From assembly GCA_026075535.2 (NCBI GenBank), contig AP026546.1, positions 6,448,001-6,512,000 of the forward strand: DNA of 64,000 nucleotides. Direction: 5' to 3'. Positions within the stretch are counted from its first letter, which is position 1. Each line of letters starts with the position of its first letter. The notes under the pieces are model-generated. The model did no database searches and was not told where the DNA came from. It saw only the letters and a list, made by a program, of their open reading frames with translations. Positions 53,004 through 63,060 of this stretch are shown here, one piece after another. The translations under genes and the position numbers were made by a program. The stretch comes from Tricholoma matsutake. Lineage: Eukaryota > Basidiomycota > Agaricomycetes > Agaricales > Tricholomataceae.

Positions 53004-53014
53004 GGTTATGGGCC
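53001..53014 (+). other. Copia 3 primer-binding site, half-tRNA type
   Basis: ACAGGTTATGGGCC adjoins the LTR end. The core GGTTATG.G is complementary to the anticodon arm (CAT anticodon) of initiator tRNA-Met, the primer fragment used by Drosophila copia and yeast Ty5. Inferred from sequence. Confidence 0.5.
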
Positions 53015-53213
53015 ACTCCCATCATTTTTGAACAATGGAAGAAAGTATCCTAGCCACTCGACATTCCACTACGTCATATTTTTTTGATCTGTTTCCCCAA
53101 TCACTTTAATCTTGGATCAGCCCTTTGTCTTTCACAAACCCTGCTCGTCTACCATTGTGTTTCCCTATTCTCCCTTTGACAATTCATCGTCCACTAACCA
53201 TTGATTTTCTACC

Positions 53214-53879
53214 ATGGGTACCGATACTATTGACCCCCCATCCATTTCTCTTATCAAACTTTCTGTACAATATACTGGGGAGAAGCTCAACAAACTCAAA
53301 TCTAATTATAAAGAATGGTGCAAGGAAATCATTATTGCTTTATCTCTAAATGGCCTTTATGAGTATGTTATAGGTGATATACCTGAGCCCATCCCTACCG
53401 AGCTCTGCGCACTTGCCAACTGGAGGGTGAATTCCCACCTCACATATGCTTTTATTGCATCCAGTGTTTCTTCCTCTGAGCGACAATTCCTGGACATGAA
53501 GAAGGGCCCTGAGGTCAATTGGAAGATTCTTCAGGACCGCCATCAGAAGGAAGGGCCAGTTTGCCAGGTCCAGCTCCTGCAACAAGCACTCTCCATTCAA
53601 TGCACAAAGGACATGCCACTCCCCAAGACAGCAGAAAAGATTTGTGCGCTAATAGAATGCACCTTTGCCATGGGTGACATAAAAGCCAACCTCCTCTGCT
53701 GCATTGCTTTTCTCAATTCCCTTAGTGACAATTTTCCCCATGCCCACTCCATTATTTCTCGAGACATTGCTGCTTCCTCTATCGAAGCTCCATATGGCTC
53801 TAAGGATATCCAGTTATTCCTGGAGAATTAGCAGTCCCTACTTGAGAATGATCACCACAATGATTCTAAAACCCACATC
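53214..53879 (+). CDS. Copia 3 Gag, N-terminal part (interrupted)
   Basis: The frame from 53214 gives 205 codons (MGTDTIDPPSISLIKLSVQY...) to a stop at 53829-53831, with a further 16 codons in frame up to the chromovirus. 'LNKLKSNYKEWCKEIIIALSLNGLYEYVIG' and 'FLDMKKGPEVNWKILQDRHQKEGP' are typical of the copia capsid (UBN2-like) domain. The knuckle lies beyond the insertion (59970-60030: C-x4-C-x4-H-x4-C). The protein would form the particle shell; the gene is now broken by a stop and the insertion. Confidence 0.7.
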
Positions 53880-54305
53880 TATAAGGGCAACCTAAGCCTC
53901 TAGCAAAGGGAAATCCGAAGTTAAAATTATACTACATAATACAGGCATTGGGGGCGCACCTAGCAAAGGGAAATCCGAAGAGAAAACTCTAAGGATCCCC
54001 TTGCTGATGCCCAGTATATGTGAAGACGACAAAAATCAAATATAACCTAAAAATAGAAAAAGGCGGAGATAGGCGGATCAAGGCCGCCGAATGACATCAT
54101 ACCAAGGGGTATGTGTCGGAAGGGGTACTCCGCCTCTAAATATAAAAGTGTCAACATATACAAACATGATAGCAAGGGAAAATTAGTAATAAAATCCGGA
54201 AAAATCATAGAAAATGAAGAATAGAAGGAAATGAGGTGGGGAAAAATATGGGACGAACATAAAAAATAGGAAAAACACACAGGGCACCCCCTTAGTCCCC
54301 TTACA
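53880..54305 (-). repeat. Chromovirus copy 2, 3' LTR
   Basis: 426 bp, indistinguishable by eye from the 5' LTR; preceded on the minus strand by the purine tract AGAGAGGGGG. Confidence 0.95.
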
Positions 54306-54316
54306 TCACCCCCTCT

Positions 54317-57036
54317 CTAAGATGCATCGCCCCGATGCATTCGAAATCGTATACGACCAAAGTCCGTGACTTGAATGCGACGCGGTGCAGCAGTGTGCCG
54401 TCGGTGGAATTCCTTGATTAACCGAGGGGCATTTACGTCAGACTCTTCGACCCATGAGTTCTCCTCATACCCATAACCCTTCCAATGTACCAAATACTGG
54501 AGTTTTCCTCGACGCAAACGGCTGTCCAAGATTGACTCGACTTCATATTGGGGTTCTCCCTCGATCACTGTAGGTGGTGGTGGTGGGTGTGAATGGCGCC
54601 CCGGGAACGGATCTGGGGGAGCTGGAAGCAATTTGACGACATGGAAGACGGGATGGAGTCTGGACATGGAGGCTGGGAGGCGTAGACGATAGGCATGTGT
54701 TCCAACGCACTTGACAATGGGGAAAGGTCCCAAGAAGCGATGAGCGAGTTTCTTGGATGGACGTGTAGTGGAGATGTCACTGGAGTCAAGATAAACTCGA
54801 TCACCAACCTTGTACTGAGGGGTTGGGGAGTGGCGCTGGTTGTAAAATCGCGCCATGTCGTCCTTCGCCTTTGCTAAGGCTGCCCTTGCCTCCTCCAAGC
54901 TATCCCTCATGCGTTCTGTGAACTCATTCACTGTCTCGATGTGTGAGGGAGTTTGGCGAGGTTCAAATCCCATGCGTGGATGTCGTCCAGTGTCTAAGAG
55001 GAAAGGGGTCTGTTGAGTGGAAGCATGGACATGGTTGTTGTATCCGAACTCGGCCAAAGGAAGGAGATCATCCCAATCGTCCTGGCGTTCATTGACAAAG
55101 AGGCGGATGTACTGCTCCAGTTCCTGGTTGACTCGCTCCGTCTGGCCATCAGTTTGTGGGTGATAAGCAGTTGAAGCGAGGAGTTTGATCCCCAGGAGTC
55201 GGTACAGTTCACGAGTGAACTCTGCCATGAACTGAGGGCCACGATCCGAGAGGAAGGCACCAGGAAGTCCATGTAACTTCCACACGTGGTGGAGGTAGAG
55301 TCGAGCGGCACCTAGGGCACTGACAGTGGTGTGAGTGGGAATGAAGTGAGCGCGTTTTCCCACTGAGTCAACTGTGCACATCACCGCATCAAACCCGTTT
55401 GACTCTGGCAATTCCACCACAAAGTCGACGCTGACGACATCCCAACGACTCTCTGGAACAGGAAGAGGGTGTAGCTCACCAATAGGCTTGCGACGAGGGA
55501 CCTTGGTGCGTAAGCAAAGGTCACAAGTGCGACAATACTGACCAATGAGCCATGACATTTGTGGCCACCAATAGTTCCGTGAGGTGAGCTCCAAGGTCTT
55601 CCAGCGTCCGGGGTGGCCAGCAATCTGTGAGTCATGGTGTTGGGATATGATGCGCCGGCGAAGGTCTGGGTCATTGGGAACATAGATGCGATCCCTGAAA
55701 TACAACAAGTCCTCCTTTTCAGCCCACTCTGCCGCACGTAAGGAAAGGGTCGATCCCTTCCTCAGTTCTTTAACAGCTCGGGCGACAACATCCTCATGTA
55801 AACCGCTACGGTTTGCGCGACGAATGTCACGTAGAATGTCCCGCTCCTCGCCCTGGGGTACGATGCCTTCCAGTGCCCGAATGGTGAACAGGTCTGGCTG
55901 CAACAGCACAATGTTTTGGTTGTCACCGCTGCCATCCCCATGGTCTGCACGTCGGGATAGGGCATCGGTCTTCCCCATGCTGCGACCCGGACGGTGGTGC
56001 AAGGAGAAGTCAAATCTAGATAGATACAGGGACCAACGAGCTTGACGACGGTTCAATTTCTTGGCCGTCATGAAGTACTCGAGGTTCTTGTGATCCGTCC
56101 AAATTTCCACCTTGTGTTGGGCACCCTCGAGGAAGTGTCGCCACTCCTCAAGCGCACGCATTATCGCCAACATCTCCTTGTCATGGATCTCGTAGTTTCT
56201 CTCTACAGCACTAAGGCTTTTGGAGTAGAACGCAACAGGATGCCACTTCTGGTCCTCCGGAGACTGCTGAGACAACACAGCGCCCGTCGCAAAGTCAGAA
56301 CTGTCGGCTTCTACACGAAAAGGACGCGAATCGTCAGCAAAGGTAAGGATCGGAGCGGAAGTGACCATCTCCTTAAGCTTTTCGAACGCCTCCTGTTGTG
56401 CATTATCCCACCTCCATGCCTCCTTTCCTGTCAAGTCGAACAGCGGTCGTGCATGATGTGAGAAATCCTTGATAAAACGCCGATAAAAATTGATGAAGCC
56501 CAGGAAAGACTGCACCTCCTTCTTGTTCGTGGGCGTAGGCCAAGCTGTGACCCCATTTACCTTGATAGGATCCATCTCCACTTGACCCTCCGAGATAATC
56601 AGGCCGAGGTACTCGATCTTGGTCCTTTCGAACTCGCATTTGTCCTGACGAAGGTAGAGTTTGTACCGTCGAAGTCGCTCTAGGACGAGGCGCGTGATGC
56701 GACGGTGCTCTTCAACCGTGCGAGTGAAGATGAGGATGTCGTCGAGATAGATGCAGACAACGCCTTCGAGGATGAGGTCATGGAAGATGTCGTTCATCAT
56801 GGTCTGAAAGGTGGCAGGGCTATTAGTAAGGCCAAAGAACATGACAAGCGGTTCAAAAAGACCACGGTTGGTACGAAAGGCTGCCTTCCACTCATCTCCC
56901 TCCTTTATCCTCACATTATTATAGCCCCAACGGACATCGAGCTTGGTGAAGTATCGGGCTCCACGGAGCTGGTTTACGAGTTCGGAGATGAGGGGTAGTG
57001 GGTAGCGATTTTTGACCGTGATGTTGTTGAGTCTTC
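54317..57036 (-). CDS. Chromovirus copy 2 Pol: RT (from palm), RNase H, integrase, chromodomain
   Basis: The open frame with a Met at 56914 gives 865 codons; coding similarity begins upstream at 57036 in the same frame. In order: RT 'RGLFEPLVMFFGLTNSPATF' and catalytic 'YLDDI'; RNase H 'FRVEADSSDFATGAVLS' through 'TDHKNLEY'; integrase zinc domain H-H-C-C ('HDSQIAGHPGRW' ... 'CRTCDLC'); the catalytic D, D, E in 'VVSVDFVVELP', 'LSDRGPQFMAEF' and 'TDGQTERVNQELEQ'; the GPY-like 'GPFPIVKCVGTHAYRLRLP'; and a terminal chromodomain ('YEVESILDSR', 'YLVHWKGYGYEENSW'). The chromodomain should read methylated H3K9 and steer integration to heterochromatin. Confidence 0.9.
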
Positions 57037-58218
57037 TTAGTCTTGAACTGGTCGAAGTGAGCCATCCTTCTTCTTGACAAAGAAAAAGGGAGAGGCCATG
57101 GGTGACTTCGATGGTCGAATACGTCCAGAGGTCAGGTGCTCGTCGATGAACTGGTCAAGCTGCCGTTGTTCCTCCGGAGAGAGAGGATAGACCTTGCAGG
57201 ATGAAGGGGTTGCGCTGGGGGTGAGTTCGATCGCGTGATCCCATGGCTTACGCGCAGGAAGAGAGTCGAATGACTCCTTGGAGAACACGTCTTCAAACTC
57301 ATGGAGATGAGGGAGTAAGGAGTTAGTAGAGGATTTAGCAGCGTTGTTTTTGTGGAAGGCCTCGGCGAGGCGTTGGGATATGTTCGATGTGGCACACACC
57401 TCATGCGACGAGCGAATCGCAGTGTAGAAGATCCGATCACCCTCCTCCACTTCCTCTGGGTCCTCATCATCATCATCCGAGTCCGGCATTAGATCAGGAA
57501 CCCCTTCCAATTCCACTTCAGGTATAGGCAGGGGTCCAGCACGACACTTCTGAGTTCGTCGTATTGCCGCCTTCTGTCCACGACGTTCTTGCCTGGCTTC
57601 TGTGAAACACGTCCGACAGCGGGATGGACATCGGCTCATGGTAACCTCCCCGGTGCGCCAGTCGACCTCTGGGTTATGGTCTCGAAGCCATGGATATCCC
57701 AAAATCGCCTTTTGCTTTCCTAATTGAGTGACAGCAAAAAGGGCACGCTCACTATGATCTTTGTAACGGAGAACCAGGTCTGCAACCTCTCGGATGGCAC
57801 CAGCTTCATTTGGGGATCCATCCACGTTATATACAGGTATCGGACGTGAGAGTGAGCGAGTATTTAGACGATGTTGTTGTACCAGATGGGAATCGATGAA
57901 GAGACCAGTCGCACCAGAGTCCAGGAGCGCAGAAACACCGAGTATCTGTCCAGTGTCGGTCGTCTGCAGTTCGATGGCTAGGTTTAAGGAATGTGCAGAG
58001 GGAGTGGATGCCACAATATACTTGCGTGGTAGTTTACGCTCCCATGATTTAATTTTGGGACGTGGAGTAGAAGGAGAGATGGGGAGAGCAGGTACGTCTT
58101 TAGCCAACTTCGAAGGGTCAGAGAGGGGAGCAGTCACAGAAATGGATTCATTCTCCAGGGATTCAACTGACAAGACTTCAAAGCGGTTATGGACAGGCAG
58201 TGAGGGCGTACGATTCAC
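57037..58218 (-). CDS. Chromovirus copy 2 protease and RT N-terminus
   Basis: 393 codons in the -1 frame relative to gag, with no ATG at its head; the frame is open for about 45 nt upstream of the gag stop. The aspartic protease active site is 'ALLDSGATGLFID'. RT begins after 'LHEFEDVFSKESFDSLP' with 'DHAIELTPSATPSS' and 'FFFVKKKDGSLRPVQD', where a stop at 57039-57037 interrupts the DYRxLN motif. RT resumes in another frame (57036 leftwards), consistent with loss of one base. Expression would need a -1 frameshift or reinitiation after gag. Confidence 0.85.
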   Translation of the reverse strand: MNRTPSLPVHNRFEVLSVESLENESISVTAPLSDPSKLAKDVPALPISPSTPRPKIKSWERKLPRKYIVASTPSAHSLNLAIELQTTDTGQILGVSALLDSGATGLFIDSHLVQQHRLNTRSLSRPIPVYNVDGSPNEAGAIREVADLVLRYKDHSERALFAVTQLGKQKAILGYPWLRDHNPEVDWRTGEVTMSRCPSRCRTCFTEARQERRGQKAAIRRTQKCRAGPLPIPEVELEGVPDLMPDSDDDDEDPEEVEEGDRIFYTAIRSSHEVCATSNISQRLAEAFHKNNAAKSSTNSLLPHLHEFEDVFSKESFDSLPARKPWDHAIELTPSATPSSCKVYPLSPEEQRQLDQFIDEHLTSGRIRPSKSPMASPFFFVKKKDGSLRPVQD

Positions 58219-59333
58219 TCGCTGCGAATAGGAAAATCCTGCTCCTCTACAACTTCCAGCTTAACCTCCTCTGCAACTTGATCCTTCGCTTCCTCAACAT
58301 CTACAAGTGCCAACAGATCTTGCAGGAGTTCGTCTCGTCCCTCGGGGGTGAGCATGCGGATATCCTGACGATGGGGACACGCTCCAGCCCTGTGTCCAGG
58401 TTCCCCACAACGGTAGCAGAGATCCAACTTACGTGCACGGCTGCGGGCTGCATCAACATCCATTGGTACTGGGATATTGACGGCTGGTGTGGGAGTTTGA
58501 CGAGCAGGAATGGGGTTAGGGCGGGGGAGGCTTCGATTGAAGGTGTAGGGTGTATGAGTGGTAGTTGGAGCACGGAATGCAGCATTAAACGCCGCATTTG
58601 TGAGTCGGTTCTCGTCACAGAGTGAAGCAGCTTCATACCAAGCAAGGATATCATCGTCCGCTGGGCGCCCTTCCAACATCTGTGCAATCTGGTCCTGAAT
58701 TTCTCGGTTGAGCCCCCGTCGGAACTTCACCACCACTGGTAACCCACTCCCATACCCTGCCATGTCCACCAAATCCTTGAACTCATCGATATAGTCGTCC
58801 ACGGATCGACGTCCCTGGTGGTAAGTGGATGACTCAAGTCGTGTCACTGCTCGGTGGCGTTCATTGAGGGGGCAGAAGTGGCGTACGAACTCAGCTCGAA
58901 AGTCACCCCAAGTGGAGAAAGGTAGAGAACCGAGTTCTTTAGTTTGACGTAGGATACGGTCCACATAGAGATAGGCGCGTTCAGATTTCATGTATGTGAA
59001 GGCCCAATAAATTTTTGCAGCCTCATCGACGAATTGATGCGACTGGAGACTAATGTATAACTCACAGGAATTAAGGAATGCACGTCCCTGCGCACGTGCA
59101 CCATTAAATTCGGCGGGGGGGGACGGTTTGATCTGGGCACGTTCCACAGTGGACGCGTTTGGCAAAACATCGTTGTTGGGTGCGCTTGGAGTCGTGAAGG
59201 GGGAACTATTAGTCGTAGGGTTAGCCTGGAGGGTCCTAACGAAGTTTTCAATCGTAGATTTAAGCGAGTCGATTTGCGCGCGCATTCCGGAAACATCGCT
59301 TTCAAGCGCGTCGAAGCGTTCTGATGCGTCCAT
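58215..59333 (-). CDS. Chromovirus copy 2 Gag (372 aa)
   Basis: Met at 59333 (MDASERFDALESDV); coiled helical N-terminus, capsid region ('EFNGARAQGRAFLNSCELYISLQ', 'SERAYLYVDRIL', 'DDYIDEFKDLVDMAGY') and one zinc knuckle C-x2-C-x4-H-x4-C ('LCYRCGEPGHRAGACPH'). The C-terminus is acidic (VAEEVKLEVVEEQDF). Gag packages the RNA and forms the particle. The frame is also open upstream of the ATG to the LTR end. Confidence 0.9.
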   Translation of the reverse strand: MDASERFDALESDVSGMRAQIDSLKSTIENFVRTLQANPTTNSSPFTTPSAPNNDVLPNASTVERAQIKPSPPAEFNGARAQGRAFLNSCELYISLQSHQFVDEAAKIYWAFTYMKSERAYLYVDRILRQTKELGSLPFSTWGDFRAEFVRHFCPLNERHRAVTRLESSTYHQGRRSVDDYIDEFKDLVDMAGYGSGLPVVVKFRRGLNREIQDQIAQMLEGRPADDDILAWYEAASLCDENRLTNAAFNAAFRAPTTTHTPYTFNRSLPRPNPIPARQTPTPAVNIPVPMDVDAARSRARKLDLCYRCGEPGHRAGACPHRQDIRMLTPEGRDELLQDLLALVDVEEAKDQVAEEVKLEVVEEQDFPIRSE

Positions 59334-59499
59334 GTCGCTAGGGAGCGCGTTTGGCGAAAATGGCGGCGCAATAAAGGCGAGAGTATCTGGAACGGTGTGT
59401 AGGGACTCTGTGGAGCTTTGGGAAGCGTCGTCCAGTCCGTACCTGCCTATTTTGGGCAGCGCGTTCGCGATTTTCGGGCCTTAGGGGAGAGTTTTCTAC

Positions 59500-59925
59500 T
59501 ATAAGGGCAACCTAAGCCTCTAGCAAAGGGAAATCCGAAGTTAAAATTATACTACATAATACAGGCATTGGGGGCGCACCTAGCAAAGGGAAATCCGAAG
59601 AGAAAACTCTAAGGATCCCCTTGCTGATGCCCAGTATATGTGAAGACGACAAAAATCAAATATAACCTAAAAATAGAAAAAGGCGGAGATAGGCGGATCA
59701 AGGCCGCCGAATGACATCATACCAAGGGGTATGTGTCGGAAGGGGTACTCCGCCTCTAAATATAAAAGTGTCAACATATACAAACATGATAGCAAGGGAA
59801 AATTAGTAATAAAATCCGGAAAAATCATAGAAAATGAAGAATAGAAGGAAATGAGGTGGGGAAAAATATGGGACGAACATAAAAAATAGGAAAAACACAC
59901 AGGGCACCCCCTTAGTCCCCTTACA
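59500..59925 (-). repeat. Chromovirus copy 2, 5' LTR
   Basis: 426 bp; on the minus strand it is followed by the self-complementary primer site (complement of about 59488-59497). Confidence 0.95.
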
Positions 59926-59930
59926 ACATC

Positions 59931-61350
59931 ACCCTTGCAGCACAGCCCAAGCTTTTCAAGTTCCCTAATGCACCGACTTGTACCAACACAAACTGTGGGA
60001 AGCAGGGGCACACAAAACAGTACTGCATTAAACCTGGCAGTGGTATGGCTGGGAAGTCACTAGAGGAATTGATCGCCACTTGCAAGGCAGCTCGTGAGAA
60101 GAAACCACTGCCCACTAGTACCCCCAAGGTCCCTGTCACTGTGAAGGATATTAACAGTTGAGCGTTCACTGTCATGATCAACCCCGAGGCATCAACCCCA
60201 CCTGCACCAGAATTTGCAGGACTTGCTCACAACCCTTTACCTGTCAACTCCACTGACATCATAGAGTACGAGGGATGGGTTGCTGTTGAGGAGGAGCCTA
60301 CTACCACTGTTGACTAGAAGCACTATACTTTACCCCTCGCTGACATTGCTCTCGCTGTGGAGCCCCTTAACCAGGCTCAATGCTCATGTATTACCTTAGA
60401 TGATCTCCCCTTTATCATTGACTCTGGGGCAATGGTCCATATATCCCCCGACAGATCTGATTTTCTTACCCTGCAACCCATGCCACCTCGTTCGGTCAAA
60501 GGCATTGGCGGTTCATCTATTGCTGCTATCGGTGTCAGAGATATACAGCTAAGAATAGCCTGGGGTGCATCAATTGTCTTACATGCTCTCTACATCCCAA
60601 ACTTGGCAGTTTGGTTAATATCAGTGGGCACACTTGCAGATGACTCTAATGCTGTCACTCATTTTGATGCTGACACCTGTTGGGTCACTGACAAATCCTC
60701 AGGTGCTTTCATTGCTCGTGGCTCCCGCCTCTCCAGGAAACTTTACATGCTTAATATTCCATCAGCCGAGGTTGATCATGCACTCGCAATTCACAAGTCC
60801 TCTACTCTCGAAACTTGGCATCACCGTCTGGGTCACACGAACTACCAGGCTCTCTGGGATATGGCCAAGAAGGGTGCTCTCACTGGTGCGCCACTTGCCT
60901 CTTTACCAAAATTGCCTAAATGTGATTCATGTGTTCTTGGCAAGCAGACAAAAGCACCAGTCCCCAAGAACCATCAGGAGGGACTGGATCATAAAGCAAC
61001 GAGGAAACTGGAGAAGGTGTGGGTGGACCTATCTGGGCCACATGCTGTGATATTGCAAGCTGGCAACCATTATATCATGGATATAGTAGACAACTACACT
61101 TCCTTCCCATGGTCTATACCCTTATGAAATAAACACAATGCTTTCTCTGAACTCAGGGCTTGGGAGCTTGCTTGGGAGAACAAAACTGGACTCAAGGTCA
61201 GAACCTATATCACTGATAATGGTGAACTTAAATCACTTGAAATGGAGAGCTGGTTGAAGACTTGGGGTACCGATCAACACTTTACGGCTCATTACACTTC
61301 TGCACATATAGGCCATGTCGAGCGAATGCATAGAACACTAATGGCTAAAG
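59931..61350 (+). pseudogene. Copia 3 Gag knuckle, protease and integrase
   Basis: After the chromovirus the copia frame resumes: zinc knuckle, protease 'LPFIIDSGAMVHISPDRSDF' (D-S-G), 'GIGGSSIAAIG', the pre-integrase HHCC region ('ETWHHRLGHTNYQAL' ... 'CDSCVLGKQTKAP'), the core start 'KVWVDLSGPHAV' and 'DIVDNYTSFPWSIPL', a stop at 61125-61127, then 'YITDNGELKS' and 'GHVERMHRTLMAK', where copy 3 is inserted. Stops at about 60160 and 60314 also break the frame. Confidence 0.8.
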
Positions 61351-61776
61351 TGTAAGGGGACTAGGGGGGTGCCCTGTGTGTTTTTCCTATTTTTTATGTT
61401 CGTCCTATATTTTTCCCCACCTCATTTCCTTCTATTCTTCATTTTCTATGATTTTTCCGGATTTTATTACTAATTTTCCCTTGCTATCATGTTTGTACAT
61501 GTTGACACTTTTATATTTAGAGGCGGAGTACCCCTTCCGACACATACCCCTTGGTATGATGTCATTCGGCAGCCTTGATCCACCTATCTCCGCCTTTTTC
61601 TATTTTTAGGTTATATTTGATTTTTGTCATCTTCACATATACTGGGCATCAGCAAGGGGATCCTTAGAGTTTTCTCTTCAGATTTCCCTTTGCTAGGTGT
61701 GTCCCCAATGCCTGTATTATGTAGTATAATTTTAACTTCGGATTTCCCTTTGCTAGAGGCTTAGGTTGCCCTTATA
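61351..61776 (+). repeat. Chromovirus copy 3, 5' LTR
   Basis: 426 bp, starts TGTAAGGG and ends CCCTTATA; followed by the same AGAAAACTCT primer site. Confidence 0.9.
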
Positions 61777-61807
61777 GTAGAAAACTCTCCCCTAAGGCCC
61801 GAAAATC

Positions 61808-63060
61808 ATGAACGCGCTGCCCAAGATAGGCAGGTATGGACTGGATGATGCTTCCCAAAGCTCCACAGAGTCCCTACACACCGTTCCAGATAATCTTGCC
61901 TTTATTATGCTGCCATTTTCGCCAAACGCGCTCCCTAGCGACATGGACACATCAGAACGCTTCGACGTGCTTGAAAGTGACATTTCCGGAATGCGCGCGC
62001 AAATTGACTCGCTTAAATCTACGATTGAAAACTTTGTTAGGACCCTCCAGGCTAACCCTACGACCAATAGTTCCCCCTTTATGACTCCAAGCGCACCCAA
62101 CAACGACGTTTTGCCAAACACGTCCACTAAGGAACGTGCCCAGATCAAACCGTCCCCCCCCGCCGAATTTAATGGTGCACGTGCGCAGGGATGTGCATTC
62201 CTTAATTCCTGTGAGTTATACATTAGTCTCCAGTTGCATCAATTCATCGATGAGGCTGCAAAAATTTATTGGGCCTTCACATACATGAAATCTGAACGCG
62301 CCTATCTCTATGTGGACCGTATCCTACGTCAAACTAAAGAACTCGGTTCTCTACCTTTCTCCACTTGGGGTGACTTTTGAGCTGAGTTTGTACGCCACTT
62401 CTGCCCCCTCAATGAATGCCACCAAGCAGTGACACGACTTGAGTCATCCGCTTACCACCAGGGACGTCGATCCGTGGACAACTATATTGATGAGTTCAAG
62501 GATTTGGTGGACATGGCAGGATATGGGAGTGGGTTACCAGTGGTGGTGAAGTTCCGACGGGGGCTCAACCGAGAAATTCAGGACCAGATTGCACAGATGT
62601 TGGAAGGGTGCCCAGCGGACGATGATATCCTTGCTTGGTATGAAGCTGCTTCACTCTGTGATGAGAACCGACTCACAAATGCGGCGTTTAATGCTGCATT
62701 CCATGCTCCAACTACCACTCATACGCCCTACACCTTCAATCGAAGCCTCCCCCACCCTAACCCCATTCCTGTTTGTCAAACTCCCACACCAGCCATCAAT
62801 GTCCCAGTACCAATGGATGTTGATGCAGCCCGCAGCCGTGCACGTAAGTTGGATCTCTGCTACCATTGTGGGGAACCTGGACACAGGGCTGGAGCATGTC
62901 CCCATCATCAGGATATTTGCATGCTCACCCCCGAGGGATGAGACGAACTCCTGCAAGATTTGTTGGCGCTTGTAGATGTTGAGGAAGCGAAGGATCAAGT
63001 TGCAGAGGAGATTAAGTTGGAAGTTGTAGAGGAGCAGGATTTTCCTATTCGCAGCGAGTG
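61808..63060 (+). pseudogene. Chromovirus copy 3 gag with two stops
   Basis: The open frame starts at an ATG (61808) created by two CpG transitions (CGCG to CATG), upstream of the family start at 61944. Capsid and zinc-knuckle coding sequence are recognisable ('LCYHCGEPGHRAGACPH'), but TGA stops at 62378-62380 and 62939-62941 replace CGA codons of copy 2. Confidence 0.85.

Larger units (their letters stand above)
53880..59925 (-). mobile_element. Ty3/gypsy chromovirus copy 2, complete (6046 bp)
   Basis: Two 426-bp LTRs (53880-54305 and 59500-59925) that appear identical base for base, with a 5-bp target duplication ACATC (53875-53879, 59926-59930). The interior on the minus strand has Gag, protease, RT, RNase H, integrase and a chromodomain in the Ty3 order. 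Apart from a single-base lesion in RT near 57036, all frames are open. Identical LTRs mean very recent insertion. Confidence 0.95.
52670..61350 (+). mobile_element. Ty1/copia element 3 (plus), split by two chromoviruses
   Basis: 5' LTR 52670-53003, primer site from 53004, gag from 53214, then chromovirus copy 2 (53880-59925). Gag resumes at 59931 with the CCHC knuckle, followed by protease and integrase to 61350, where chromovirus copy 3 begins. Removing copy 2 and one ACATC restores the gag frame. RT, RNase H and the 3' LTR would lie beyond the window, on the far side of copy 3. Confidence 0.8.

Noticed and set aside
58200..58687. Frames of 128-145 codons on the strand opposite to, or out of phase with, chromovirus gag and protease
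   Set aside because: Shadow frames of gag/pol; they repeat in each copy only because the copies are homologous.
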